NCBI RefSeq assembly: GCF_039539525.1
Contig: NZ_BAABDH010000021.1
Span: forward strand, 1-64,000
Source of the DNA: Hymenobacter algoricola
GTDB lineage: Bacteria > Bacteroidota > Bacteroidia > Cytophagales > Hymenobacteraceae
DNA: 64,000 nt
Direction of reading: 5' to 3'
Shown here: one piece after another, positions 6,835-15,313 of the stretch
Numbering within the stretch: the first letter of the stretch is position 1
How the letters are laid out: each line of letters opens with the position of its first letter
Translations under genes and position numbers: made by a program
Notes under the pieces: model-generated
Seen by the model: the letters and a program-made list of their open reading frames with translations, nothing else
What the model was told of the DNA's origin: nothing
The model's database searches: none

Positions 6835-8292
6835 CTACTTCACCTGCATCGACTGCTCCAGCTCGCGGAAGGGAATGGTGGTTTTGACCCCGTAGTCCTG
6901 CACCGGCCACGACTGCACGATGGTGTCGACGGCCAGCTTGCGGTCCTGGATGGCCTGGTAGAGGCCGGCCTGCCGGGGGCTGGCTTTCTTCACGTCGCCC
7001 TTCTGCGCTATCCACACCAGGTCGTCTTCAAAGAGCAGCTTCTCGGTGGGGAAATAGTAGATCAGGTAGTCGTTGGTGTGCTGCGACTGGGCGCCGATAA
7101 CGTGAATCTGCATCTCGAAGCCGCCCTCGGCAATGGTCCTGGTGTCCGTCACGACTTCGGTTTTCAGCGGCCGGGGCTGCCGCTGCAGGCTGTCGGGCTC
7201 GAGCGTGTGCGGGGCGGCGGCCAAGTACTGCACGTAGGGCACGTCGGCGGCCGTGGTCAGGACGGTGGCGCCGCGGTGCACGAAGGGCCGCATACCGCCC
7301 AGGTAGTGCGGGTGGTAGTGGCCGGCCACGAAGTAGCGGATGGGCTTGGTGGGCGCAAGCTTGCGGGCCTCCCGGATGATAAGCTCCCCGTTCGCGCTGT
7401 TGAGCGGCGCTTCGGCCACCAGCAGAAACGTGTCGAACTCCACCACCAGCACCTTGTCGTCGGTGTGGGCCAGGCCCAGAAAGTGCAGGTGGGCCCCGCG
7501 GTGCTCCACGCTCACCTGGGGCGGAGCCGCCGTTTTCGGCGTCAGCCGGTAGTCGGCGGGCGGGGTGAGCAGGCTGGGCGCGGCCGGCACCAGCGCCGCC
7601 GCCGTGATGGTGACCTTGTCGGTCAGCTTGCCGTTGATTTTGTCGATGGTGATGGTGCGCGGGTAAGCCAGCTTGCCCACCGTGGCGTAGTCCTGGTAGG
7701 TGTAGGTGGTCAGCACGTCGCCGAATAGCTCGTCATGACGCAGGGCCGTGACTTTGCTCAGGCGGTTGTCGGTGGTGCGGATAAAGAGGCGGACGACGGT
7801 GCCGTTGAGCCGGGCCTGGTACACGACCAGCGCCCGGCTGCTTTCCGGCGCGGGCTTCACTTTCTGGTCGACAAAGTACTGAATGAGTGTGGCCGGGGCG
7901 TAGCGGGCCGCCTGCAGGGGCTGCTCCCGGAAGGCTTCCGGGGTTACCGGCGTCAGCTTTTCGTCGCCGTAGTCCTGAAAGAGCAGGGTGGCGGGCGTGA
8001 GCTGGGTGAGGGAGAAGTACGTCTTGGGGCCCTGCCGCAGCGTGTCCGACTTGAGGAAGCCGTCGGCCCGGCTCCACACCTGGCCCGCGCCCGTGTAGTT
8101 GGTGGCCTGCCAGGGCTGGAAGCTGTGTTCGAGCTGGGCCAGGGTTTCGCGGTAGCGCAGCGCCACGTAGCTGGCTTGCAGGGGCTGGGCTTGCTGCGCC
8201 CAGCAGGCGCGCAGGTTGTCGGGGCCCTTGGCCTGGGCGGGCAGCCGTCCAAGGACGAGTAGGGTGAGCAGGAGTAACGAGCTTGTTTTCAT
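6835..8292 (-). CDS. MBL-fold hydrolase-like secreted protein with altered metal motif
   Basis: 485 residues with an N-terminal signal peptide (LLLLTLLVLGRLPAQA). The first ~250 residues resemble an outer-membrane lipoprotein-type sensor or scaffold domain and are not recognised. The C-terminal half looks like a metallo-beta-lactamase fold: VEFDTFLLVAEAPLN, then GHYHPHYLGG in place of the usual HxHxDHxGG, then FEDDLVWIA near the end. The Asp and second His of the motif are replaced by His and Tyr, so activity or metal use may differ. 75 bp upstream of the peptidase gene, same strand. Confidence 0.75.
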   Translation of the reverse strand: MKTSSLLLLTLLVLGRLPAQAKGPDNLRACWAQQAQPLQASYVALRYRETLAQLEHSFQPWQATNYTGAGQVWSRADGFLKSDTLRQGPKTYFSLTQLTPATLLFQDYGDEKLTPVTPEAFREQPLQAARYAPATLIQYFVDQKVKPAPESSRALVVYQARLNGTVVRLFIRTTDNRLSKVTALRHDELFGDVLTTYTYQDYATVGKLAYPRTITIDKINGKLTDKVTITAAALVPAAPSLLTPPADYRLTPKTAAPPQVSVEHRGAHLHFLGLAHTDDKVLVVEFDTFLLVAEAPLNSANGELIIREARKLAPTKPIRYFVAGHYHPHYLGGMRPFVHRGATVLTTAADVPYVQYLAAAPHTLEPDSLQRQPRPLKTEVVTDTRTIAEGGFEMQIHVIGAQSQHTNDYLIYYFPTEKLLFEDDLVWIAQKGDVKKASPRQAGLYQAIQDRKLAVDTIVQSWPVQDYGVKTTIPFRELEQSMQVK

Positions 8293-8342
8293 AAAGGCGG
8301 ATTAGCAGGAAATAGTGGGGACCTAACGCGGCGGCCCGGGGT

Positions 8343-9410
8343 TTATTTCTCTTCCGCCAGCCACTGCATGGCGTAGTAGTGGCCCGGACCCATAAACAGC
8401 GCCAGCACGTCGTCGATCATTTTCAGCCCGTTGGCGCTGTTGGTCAGCAAGACCAGACTTTCGCCGGTTTTCGGTAAAGCTATAAAAAAGCCCCGAAAGT
8501 CGCCGTTGTCGCCCCAGTGCCAGAGGGCCGGACCGTGGCTGGTATCAGCCAGCCCCACCCCGCAGGCCCAGGCAATGCGGGCGTCGGTGGGCGTGGCCGG
8601 CTGCCCGCAGCGGTTGGCTGCGCTGGCTGCGGTGGTCAGCAGCCGGGCGGCGGCGGGCCGCAGGCCCCGGCCACTGAGCAGGGCCTGCGTAAAGCGGTGG
8701 TAGTCGGCGGCCGTCGTGAGCAGGCTGAAGCCGCCGTTGGGCTCGGCAAAGCGCTTGATTTCGGTGGGCTTCCCGGCCTGGTCGTGGCCGTAGGCGGCAT
8801 CAGCCGCAAAGCGCTGCTGCCAGACAAAGCTGCTGCCGCTCATCCGCAGCGGCCCGAACACTTGCTGCCCCACCAGCGCCTCCAGCGACTGGCCGGTGAT
8901 GTGCTCCAGGGTGCGCTGCAGGAACACGTAGCCTTCTCCGGAGTAGCTCCAGCAGCTGTCGGGGGCATAGGTCAAGGGCAGCACCGACGTTTTCCAGGCC
9001 GGACTCAGCGGGTAGGCCGCCCAGTTGGGCAGGCCCGCGGTGTGGGTCAGCACCTGGCGGGCCGTAATCCGGTCGGCCCCGGGCTGGCCCAGCAGGCGGG
9101 GGTAGGAGTAGTAGGTGAGCAGCGGCTTATCCAGGCTCAGCCGGCCCTGATCGACGAGGCGCAGGGCGGTGTAGGCCAGTACCACCTTGCCCAGGGACGC
9201 GGCCTGAAACGTGGTTTTAGCTGTTACGGGCTGGCCGGTGCCGGCCTGGCGCTGCCCGAGGCTATAGGCTTGGGCCTGCCCGTTCTTGGCGTAGATCAGC
9301 TGCAGGCCGGTGACGTGGTGCTTGTTGAGCAGGGCCGTCAGCTCGGCCTGCTGGGCCCGGGCGGTCAGCCCGTGGAACAGGAGCAGGGCGGTAGTGAAGA
9401 GGATTTTCAT
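8343..9410 (-). CDS. Serine hydrolase, class C beta-lactamase/PBP-like
   Basis: 355 residues from ATG 9410 (MKILFTTALLLFHGLTARAQ), chosen because it yields a Sec signal peptide. The SxxK motif is SLGK (FQAASLGKVVLAYTALRL), the second motif is YSG in CWSYSGEGYVFLQ, and the third is an HWG box (LWHWGDNGDFRGF). This family covers peptidases, esterases and D-aminopeptidases; the substrate is not determinable. It is secreted to the periplasm. A paralogue is at 16364-17740. Confidence 0.85.
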   Translation of the reverse strand: MKILFTTALLLFHGLTARAQQAELTALLNKHHVTGLQLIYAKNGQAQAYSLGQRQAGTGQPVTAKTTFQAASLGKVVLAYTALRLVDQGRLSLDKPLLTYYSYPRLLGQPGADRITARQVLTHTAGLPNWAAYPLSPAWKTSVLPLTYAPDSCWSYSGEGYVFLQRTLEHITGQSLEALVGQQVFGPLRMSGSSFVWQQRFAADAAYGHDQAGKPTEIKRFAEPNGGFSLLTTAADYHRFTQALLSGRGLRPAAARLLTTAASAANRCGQPATPTDARIAWACGVGLADTSHGPALWHWGDNGDFRGFFIALPKTGESLVLLTNSANGLKMIDDVLALFMGPGHYYAMQWLAEEK

Positions 9411-9491
9411 ATAGCAGGTCGGGTAAAATAGCGGCGCGTATACCGGCAAGATGGAGGAAGTCAGCGGCGGGTTGCCCCGGCCCAAAACCAG

Positions 9492-9523
9492 ACGCGGGCC
9501 GCCCCGAATGGAGCGGCCCGCGT
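9492..9523. terminator. Strong hairpin terminator after yebC
   Basis: An 11-bp perfect stem ACGCGGGCCGC with its complement around a 10-nt loop. It sits 22 bp past the stop of the leftward yebC-like gene and upstream of the serine hydrolase gene. There is no long T tract on either side, so efficiency is uncertain. Confidence 0.6.
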
Positions 9524-9545
9524 GTTGTGTAGCGAACAGGTCAAC

Positions 9546-10280
9546 CTAGCCCAGCGTGTGGTACACGGCCTGCACGTCATCGTCCTCCTCGAACTTCTCA
9601 ATCAGGCTCATCACCTCCTCCAGCTGCTCGCCGTCGAGGCTGACGGTGGTGTTGGGCACGCGTTGCAGCTGGGCCGATACCACGTTGAGGTGCTTTTCCT
9701 CCAGCGCCCGTTGCATCTGCCCGAAGTCGGTGAAGGCCGTTTCCACCACGATGAAGTCCTTCACGGCGCCGTGCTCGTCTTCTTCCTGGTCGGCGTACAC
9801 GTCCTCGGCCCCGGCGTCGATCAGCTCCAGCTCCAGCTCATCGAGGGTCAGGCCCTCGGCGGCGAGGCGGAACACGCCCTTGCGGGTGAAGGTGTAGTCG
9901 CTGGAGCCGGCCGTGCCCAGGGCGCCGTTGCCGCGGTTGAAGTACATGCGCACGTTGGCCACGGTGCGGGTCGGGTTGTCGGTAGCCGTTTCGATGACGA
10001 CGGCCACGCCGTGGGGGGCATAGCCTTCGTACACCACTTCCTGGTAGTCTTTTTCCTCCTTGCTGTGGGCGCGCTTGATGGCCGATTCCACCCGGTCCTT
10101 GGGCATGTTCACGCCCTTGGCGTTCTGCATGGCCGTGCGCAGGCGGGAGTTGGTGTCCGGGTTGGGGCCGTTTTCCTTCACGGCCATCACGATTTCGCGG
10201 CCGATACGGGTGAAGTCTTTCGACATCTTGTCCCAGCGCTTCATTTTGCGGCCTTTACGGAATTCAAATGCTCTTCCCAT
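9546..10280 (-). CDS. yebC: YebC/PmpR family protein (TACO1-like)
   Basis: 244 residues, standard length. The N-terminal helical part is canonical (MGRAFEFRKGRKMKRWDKMSK, KAFTRIGREI variant, NPDTNSRLRTAMQNAKGVNMPKD), followed by the YEGYAPHGVAVVIETATDN block and the acidic C-terminal lobe. Family members are cytoplasmic; they were described as transcription regulators and more recently as ribosome-associated factors helping translation of difficult stretches. Alone in its transcription unit. Confidence 0.95.
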   Translation of the reverse strand: MGRAFEFRKGRKMKRWDKMSKDFTRIGREIVMAVKENGPNPDTNSRLRTAMQNAKGVNMPKDRVESAIKRAHSKEEKDYQEVVYEGYAPHGVAVVIETATDNPTRTVANVRMYFNRGNGALGTAGSSDYTFTRKGVFRLAAEGLTLDELELELIDAGAEDVYADQEEDEHGAVKDFIVVETAFTDFGQMQRALEEKHLNVVSAQLQRVPNTTVSLDGEQLEEVMSLIEKFEEDDDVQAVYHTLG

Positions 10281-10388
10281 GCGTCGTGTAGTGCTTAGTT
10301 ATTGGTGCTTCTTGGCTGGTTTCGGGGCGGTGGGGGCCGAAAGGGCTGCAAGTTAGCAGAAAGCCCGGCCGGGCGCAACGCGCCGCCG

Positions 10389-11252
10389 CTAGCGGCGCGG
10401 CGGCAGCAGCCCAAGCCCGCGGCCCATCAGCTGATCGAGCCAGCGGGCGGGCAGCAGCCGGGGAATAAGCGAGGTGCGCAGCCAGTTGGGCACAATGGTG
10501 TAGCGCACCCGGGGCCGGGGCGTTTCCATAATCTGCACCAGCCGCCCGGCCACGTACTCCGGCGTCAGGCCCTGGGCGCGGGTTTTGTTGATGAAGCGGA
10601 TAAAGCGCTGGGCCGGGCCGTAGTAGGGCGTGGTGCGGTACGGCTCCAGGTCGATGCCCTTGTCCCAGATGGGCGTCTGCGTGACGCCCAGCCCGATGAG
10701 CACCATAGGCACTCCGAACAGCAGCAGCTCCCGCCGCCAGGTGGCCGTGAGGCCCTCCAGCGCGAACTTGGTGCCCACGTACGCCCCCATAAACGGTGCG
10801 GCCACCTGCCCGCTCACCGAGCCGATGGTGATGACCCGGCCGGGCTGCCCCCGGAAGTCGGGCCGGGCGCCGAGCAGGGGCAGAAAGGCCTGGGTGACCT
10901 GCACCAGCCCCAGCACGTTCACCTCGAAATGCTGCCGCACCACCTCAATAGGCTGATGCTGGAGCGGTCCGCCGAAAGCCACGCCGGCATTGTTGATCAG
11001 GCCCCGCAGCGGCTCGTCGCCGAGTACGGCCTGGACCTGGGCTACGGCCCGGGCAATGGCGGCGGCATCCGTCACGTCGAACTGCAAAGGCACGAAGCCG
11101 GCGCCCAGCTCCGCCTGCAGGCGGGCCGCGTCGGCGGCGTGGCGGACGGAGCCGAACACGCGGTAGCCGCGGCTCAGAAAGGCCCGGGCCGCGGCCAGGC
11201 CCACGCCGCTCGAAACGCCGGTAATCAACAGGGAGGGGGAAGAAGCTGCCAT
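10389..11252 (-). CDS. SDR family NAD(P)-dependent oxidoreductase
   Basis: 287 residues from ATG 11252 (MAASSPSLLITGVSSG); an earlier ATG at 11279 adds nine residues. The cofactor motif is TGVSSGVG at residues 9-16, NNAG follows (LINNAGVAFGGP), the catalytic Ser is in IGSVSGQVA and the YxxxK is in YVGTKFALEGL. The C-terminal part is extended and basic, as in the retinol-dehydrogenase-like classical SDRs that act on lipids or steroids; the substrate is unknown. Confidence 0.88.
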   Translation of the reverse strand: MAASSPSLLITGVSSGVGLAAARAFLSRGYRVFGSVRHAADAARLQAELGAGFVPLQFDVTDAAAIARAVAQVQAVLGDEPLRGLINNAGVAFGGPLQHQPIEVVRQHFEVNVLGLVQVTQAFLPLLGARPDFRGQPGRVITIGSVSGQVAAPFMGAYVGTKFALEGLTATWRRELLLFGVPMVLIGLGVTQTPIWDKGIDLEPYRTTPYYGPAQRFIRFINKTRAQGLTPEYVAGRLVQIMETPRPRVRYTIVPNWLRTSLIPRLLPARWLDQLMGRGLGLLPPRR

Positions 11253-11326
11253 AGGCCGCAAGCTAGCCGGATTCCGCAAGATCCCAGCCCCGTACTACGC
11301 CCCGGGCGAGCTGGTCCGCTTCCGCC

Positions 11327-11728
11327 TCAAACCCGGCGGGAGCGTCGAAGGTGGGCCACTCGGTTCCCCAACCAGGTAGTCAGCAGCGCCAGCCACAAGG
11401 GCAGCAGCAGAAGCGCCGCCACACCGGGATGCCGCAGCAGCTCCCGCACAAACAGGAGGAAGCCGGCTGGTTGGGGCTTGAGCAAATAGACGACCATGAG
11501 CCCCCCCAGCTGGCTGATTAATCCGCCCAGCAGCAGGCGGCCGGCTGCCGCGCCCGGCCAGAGCCACTCTCCAATGGGCCGGCTCAGGGCTAGGAGCGGA
11601 GGCAGCAGCAGCAAAATCAGGAGGTAGGCGACCAGCAGGCCCGGACCGGCCCGCAAGCCCAGCCCGATGCCGAGCGTGAAAACCAGCGTGCTGCCCGTCA
11701 CACACAGGATGGTTTCGAAGCGCTTCAT
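11327..11728 (-). CDS. Small integral membrane protein
   Basis: 133 residues from ATG 11728 (MKRFETILCVTGSTLVF). About four hydrophobic segments (VFTLGIGLGLRAGPGLLVAY, LLILLLLPPLLAL, LLGGLISQLGGLMVVYLL, VAALLLLPLWLALLTTWLG) and a basic C-terminus. No family recognised. Its start is 24 bp from the stop of the secreted protein gene upstream, so the two may be cotranscribed. Confidence 0.65.
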   Translation of the reverse strand: MKRFETILCVTGSTLVFTLGIGLGLRAGPGLLVAYLLILLLLPPLLALSRPIGEWLWPGAAAGRLLLGGLISQLGGLMVVYLLKPQPAGFLLFVRELLRHPGVAALLLLPLWLALLTTWLGNRVAHLRRSRRV

Positions 11729-11752
11729 TGTCGGTCGCCGGTCCTCCAAGGC

Positions 11753-12220
11753 TTACTGCGCCCGCAGGGTGTAGATGCCCTGGTTGCCGGCCGGATACCC
11801 GATAAGGGTGAGCGTGAGCAGCCCCACGGCCGGCTGCAGCCGAAACGTGCCCTGATCCACGCGGGGCTGGCCTTTGCTGTCGGTGTAGGAGAAGGTAACC
11901 TGCTGGCCGGTGAAGGTGAAGCGGCCGTCCTGGTCGAAGCGCAGGGTGCCGCCGTTGCCCTGCAGGGTCAGCCGCTTCTGGTAGGTGCCGTCGGGATGCA
12001 GGCTGAGCGTGCCGCCCACGCCCCGGGCCGCAATGGGCGCTGCTTTTGTTTCGCGGTCCACGATGGCGTAGGTGAGGTAGCCGTAGGTGGTGAAAAACGA
12101 AGCCGCGGGGCCCGGGATTTTAGCCGGTTTAGCCGCGGCCACCGCCGTTTTTTGGGCCCGGGCGGGCGGGTTGATGAGCAGCAGGCCGCAAAGGAAGAAG
12201 AGCAGGCAGAAGGTACGCAT
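11753..12220 (-). CDS. Secreted hypothetical protein, lipocalin-like beta fold
   Basis: 155 residues from ATG 12220 (MRTFCLLFFLCGLLLINPP), with a signal peptide ending near ARAQ. The mature part is beta-rich: LSLHPDGTYQKRL, GTLRFDQDGRFTFTGQQVTFSY and DQGTFRLQPA read like a small up-and-down barrel of the kind used in lipocalin-like proteins; this fold is inferred. The -7 box TACCTTGC lies only 4 bp before the ATG, so the transcript may be leaderless. Confidence 0.7.
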   Translation of the reverse strand: MRTFCLLFFLCGLLLINPPARAQKTAVAAAKPAKIPGPAASFFTTYGYLTYAIVDRETKAAPIAARGVGGTLSLHPDGTYQKRLTLQGNGGTLRFDQDGRFTFTGQQVTFSYTDSKGQPRVDQGTFRLQPAVGLLTLTLIGYPAGNQGIYTLRAQ

Positions 12221-12297
12221 GGTGCAAGGTAGGTATTGCCGCGCCGGCTGCCCGGGCCGCGGTGGGGTGGTTGGCCCGGGCAAGCTACATTCGTGCC

Positions 12298-13218
12298 ATG
12301 CCAACCTTTCTGCGTGAACTCATCCGCCCCGCCGCCGCGCTGCCCCAGGCCGACGTCTGCCTCGTGGGCCTGCCCCTCGACTTTGGAACCGTCCTGGAAG
12401 GCGGCCGCGCCGGGGCCCGCCACGCCCCCGACGCCATCCGCCGGGAGCTGCGCCGCTACCACAAAACCTACAACCTGGAGCACGACGTGAGCCTCGACAC
12501 GCTACGGATTGCCGACGCCGGCAGCCTCGACCTGAGCCACCCCGACCACGCCACCAACCACGCCACCATCCGCCGTCGCCTCGGCGAGCTGCTGCGCCAG
12601 TACCCGCGGGTAGTTGTGCTCGGTGGCAGCCACGACGGCACCTACAGTACCGTGCGCGGCCTGTCCGACGCCACCGGGGGGCAGGCCGTGGGCGGCATCA
12701 ACCTCGACGCCCACGCCGACGTGAAGGACCGGCCCGAGCTGATCAGCAGCGGCACGCCCTTCGGCAAGCTGCTGCGCGAAGGCGTGCTGGCCGGGCCGCG
12801 CTTCACCGAAATCGGGCTCCATTCCAACCTCAACACGAAGGAGGATATTGACTTTCTGCACCGGCAGCAGGCTACCATCGTGCCGCTGGCCCACGTGCAG
12901 AACGACGGCCTGCCGCTCTACCAGACCCGGGCCCTGCAGCGGGCTACGGCCGCCGGTCCGGCCTTCGTGAGCTTCGATATCGACGGCTGCGCCGAAGCCT
13001 ATGCGCCCGCCGTATCGGCGCCCAGCGCCGATGGCTTCACGCCCCGGCAGGCCACCGAAGCCGCATTTCTGGCCGGGCTGAACCCGCTGGTGCGCCTGTT
13101 CGAGGTGGTGGAGCTAAACCCGGTTTTCGACCGCGACAACCAGACGGCGCGGCTGGCGGCCACCATCATCACGGCCTTCCTGACCGGCGTAGCCAAAGCT
13201 TCACTCCGCCCTGAGTAG
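12298..13218 (+). CDS. hutG: Arginase-family hydrolase, probable formimidoylglutamase
   Basis: 306 residues from ATG 12298 (MPTFLRELIRPAAALP). Ureohydrolase motifs are in order: GGSHDGTYS (GGxH), NLDAHADVKDR (DAHxD), SFDIDGCAEAYAPAVSAP (SxDxDxxxxxxAPxxxxP) and EVVELNPVFD (E-x-N-P). The binuclear Mn ligands are mostly present. Urocanase and imidazolonepropionase genes in the window make the histidine pathway (formiminoglutamate to glutamate plus formamide) the likely role; agmatinase or arginase are alternatives. A TACATTCG box 4 bp before the ATG suggests a leaderless mRNA. Confidence 0.8.
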   Translation: MPTFLRELIRPAAALPQADVCLVGLPLDFGTVLEGGRAGARHAPDAIRRELRRYHKTYNLEHDVSLDTLRIADAGSLDLSHPDHATNHATIRRRLGELLRQYPRVVVLGGSHDGTYSTVRGLSDATGGQAVGGINLDAHADVKDRPELISSGTPFGKLLREGVLAGPRFTEIGLHSNLNTKEDIDFLHRQQATIVPLAHVQNDGLPLYQTRALQRATAAGPAFVSFDIDGCAEAYAPAVSAPSADGFTPRQATEAAFLAGLNPLVRLFEVVELNPVFDRDNQTARLAATIITAFLTGVAKASLRPE

Positions 13219-13385
13219 TGGCAAACGTGGTTTCCTGCGCCTGAACCCAGCGGGCTGCGGGCCGCCGATGAGGGTTTTCGGCCGCGGCCGCAACTATCTA
13301 CGAAGTATTTCGTGGTTAAGGCAACGGTTCGTTTCCGGGCTGCATCTGTTGGGCTGACTCGTCTCACCTTTCTGCTTCGCCCACC

Positions 13386-14189
13386 ATGAAAAACCTCGTT
13401 ACCGCTTGCCTGCTCGGCCTGACCACGCTGTCGGCCGCGGCCCAGACCGCCCCCGTGTTTTCCTCCACCTGCGACGACCGTTCCCGCACCAGCGGCAACA
13501 CGAGCAAGACCTACTGCGAAATCCGCGACCTGACCCTGGCCAGCCCCGGCAGCCAGACGCTGACCATCGACGGCGGCGCCAACGGGGGCATCACGGTCAA
13601 AGGCTGGGACGGCAGCGACGTGCGGGTGCGGGCCAACGTAACCAGCTGGGGCCAAACCGAGGCGGCGGCCAGCCAGCAGGCCCGCAGCATCAGCATTGCC
13701 ACCACCGGCAACACCCTGCGCGCCGCCGGCCCCGACCAGAGCGGGCCGGGCTGGGCCGTGAGCTACGAAGTGTTTGTGCCCCGCCGCACCGCCCTGGCCC
13801 TGACCACCATCAACGGCGGCATCAGCCTGAGCAACCTCGATTCCCGCGTCCGGTTTGAGGCCGTCAACGGCGGCGTTTCGCTCACCGGCGTGAGCGGCCA
13901 GATCAAGGGCCATACCACCAACGGCGGGCTGAGCATCAGGCTCACCGGCACCAAGTGGGAAGGCGAGGGCCTCGACGTGGAAACCACCAACGGCGGCATC
14001 ACCTGGGAGCTGCCCAAAAACTACTCCGCCAAGCTGTTTACGAGCACCAACATGGGCTCCATTGCCGCCAACCTGCCCGTGACCAAATCCGGCTTCACCC
14101 ACAAGGAAATTGCCACCAGCCTGGGGCAGGGCGGCGCCTCCGTCCGGGCCGTAACCACCAACGGCGGCATCAGAGTGAAGCAGGAGTAG
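13386..14189 (+). CDS. DUF4097-like beta-strand repeat secreted protein, copy 1
   Basis: 267 residues with a signal peptide (MKNLVTACLLGLTTLSAAAQ). From residue ~65 there are repeated beta strands containing NGGI: GGANGGITVKGW, TINGGISLSN, AVNGGVSLTG, TTNGGLSIRL, TTNGGITWEL, TTNGGIRVKQ. This matches the DUF4097 or head-GIN type right-handed beta solenoid. Probably periplasmic or surface exposed; function unknown. The next gene is a paralogue. Confidence 0.8.
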   Translation: MKNLVTACLLGLTTLSAAAQTAPVFSSTCDDRSRTSGNTSKTYCEIRDLTLASPGSQTLTIDGGANGGITVKGWDGSDVRVRANVTSWGQTEAAASQQARSISIATTGNTLRAAGPDQSGPGWAVSYEVFVPRRTALALTTINGGISLSNLDSRVRFEAVNGGVSLTGVSGQIKGHTTNGGLSIRLTGTKWEGEGLDVETTNGGITWELPKNYSAKLFTSTNMGSIAANLPVTKSGFTHKEIATSLGQGGASVRAVTTNGGIRVKQE

Positions 14190-14207
14190 CCCTCAGCCGT
14201 ACCGGCC

Positions 14208-14253
14208 AAAAAGAAGCCCGCCCGGCGGCGCAAAGCCCGGCGGGCTTCTTTTT
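14208..14253 (+). terminator. Terminator between the two DUF4097-like genes
   Basis: AAAAAGAAGCCCGCC at 14208-14222 pairs perfectly with GGCGGGCTTCTTTTT at 14239-14253, ending in a T run. It lies 18 bp past the stop of copy 1, so copy 2 needs its own promoter. Confidence 0.85.
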
Positions 14254-14286
14254 GGCTCCGGGGCAACTATTACGCGGCAGTTGCGC

Positions 14287-14315
14287 TTGTGGGCAGCAGG
14301 GCCGCGCTACCTTGC
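14287..14315 (+). promoter_or_regulatory. Probable promoter of DUF4097-like copy 2
   Basis: TTG at 14287-14289 is followed after 18 nt by TACCTTGC at 14308-14315, close to TAnnTTTG. The ATG is 28 bp downstream and a terminator ends 34 bp upstream. Confidence 0.5.
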
Positions 14316-14343
14316 GGCCGTTCTGTTTTCTGCCCCGCCGCTT

Positions 14344-15147
14344 ATGAAAATTCCGTTTCTGGCCCTGCTGCTGAGCCTGGCCGCCTGCTCCGTCCGGGCC
14401 CAGTCGGCCCCCGCCTTCACCATTCAGTGCGGCGACGGCACCTTCACCAGCAGCAGCAGCAAGCGCTACTGCGAAACCCGCGACAAAACCCTGCCCGCGC
14501 CCGCCGGCCAGGGCATCACCATTGACGGCCGCGCCAACGGGGGCATCACGGTGAAAGGCTGGGATGGCCCCGACGTGCGGGTGCGGGCTAAAATCCTGGC
14601 CTGGGGCAAAACCGACGAGGAGGCCCGCAAGCTGGGCAAGAGCATCACCATCAAAGCCCAGGACTACACCCTGCGCGCCGAAAGTACCGCCGATGGCGAG
14701 CTGGGCTGGGCCGTGAGCTATGAGGTATTTGTGCCCCGCAAGATGGCTCTGACCCTGCGCACGCTCAACGGCGGCATCAACCTGAGCGAGCTGCAGGGGC
14801 CCGTCACCTTCGAGGCCGCCAACGGCGCCGTGATTCTGACCAACGTGGGCGGCAGCATCAAGGGCCGCACGCTCAACGGCGGGGTGCGCATCAAGCTGGC
14901 CGGGCCAAAGTGGGTGGGTGAGGGTCTCGACGTGGCCACCACCAACGGCAGCATCACCTGGGACCTGCCCAAAGCTTACTCGGCCAAAGTGTACGCCGCC
15001 ACCACCGTGGGGAGCATCAGCGCCGGTAAGCTGTCCGTCACCAGATCCGAAACCCTGCAGAAAGTGGTAGCCGCCACCCTGGGCCAGGGCGGGCCCCTGC
15101 TCAAAGCCGTAACCGTGAAGGGCGACGTGAAGCTGACCCAGCTGTAA
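14344..15147 (+). CDS. DUF4097-like beta-strand repeat secreted protein, copy 2
   Basis: 267 residues from ATG 14344 (MKIPFLALLLSLAACSVRAQ), exactly the length of its upstream neighbour. The same NGG repeat pattern appears (GRANGGITVKGWDG, TLNGGINLSE, AANGAVILTN, TLNGGVRIKL, TTNGSITWDL). LAAC could be a lipobox, or the signal may be cut after RAQ as in copy 1; the alignment with copy 1 favours the latter. Several NGG positions have degenerated to NGA or NGS, so the copies are diverging. Confidence 0.8.
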   Translation: MKIPFLALLLSLAACSVRAQSAPAFTIQCGDGTFTSSSSKRYCETRDKTLPAPAGQGITIDGRANGGITVKGWDGPDVRVRAKILAWGKTDEEARKLGKSITIKAQDYTLRAESTADGELGWAVSYEVFVPRKMALTLRTLNGGINLSELQGPVTFEAANGAVILTNVGGSIKGRTLNGGVRIKLAGPKWVGEGLDVATTNGSITWDLPKAYSAKVYAATTVGSISAGKLSVTRSETLQKVVAATLGQGGPLLKAVTVKGDVKLTQL

Positions 15148-15223
15148 GGCCGCGGCAACTCGCCAGTCGGCCCGGGCGCAGGGAATCTTCTTCCGCCGAT
15201 GACCTGGGAAGTTCCTTTCAACC

Positions 15224-15261
15224 AAAAATCCCCTTGCCACGGGGCGGCAAGGGGATTTTTT
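15224..15261. terminator. Bidirectional terminator between convergent genes
   Basis: AAAAATCCCCTTGCC pairs with GGCAAGGGGATTTTT around an 8-nt loop, with A and T runs on both sides. It serves the rightward DUF4097-like gene and the leftward MBL gene that ends at 15314. Confidence 0.85.
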
Positions 15262-15313
15262 GAGTCAGTAAAGCCCGTTGAAAGCTAGGACGCGGGTGCT
15301 GCGCACGGCTGGC

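Noticed and set aside
5680..7728. 682-residue plus-strand frame opposite two leftward genes
   Set aside because: Antisense to the clear hydrolase and MBL genes and spans both; His/Val/Gly-rich shadow.
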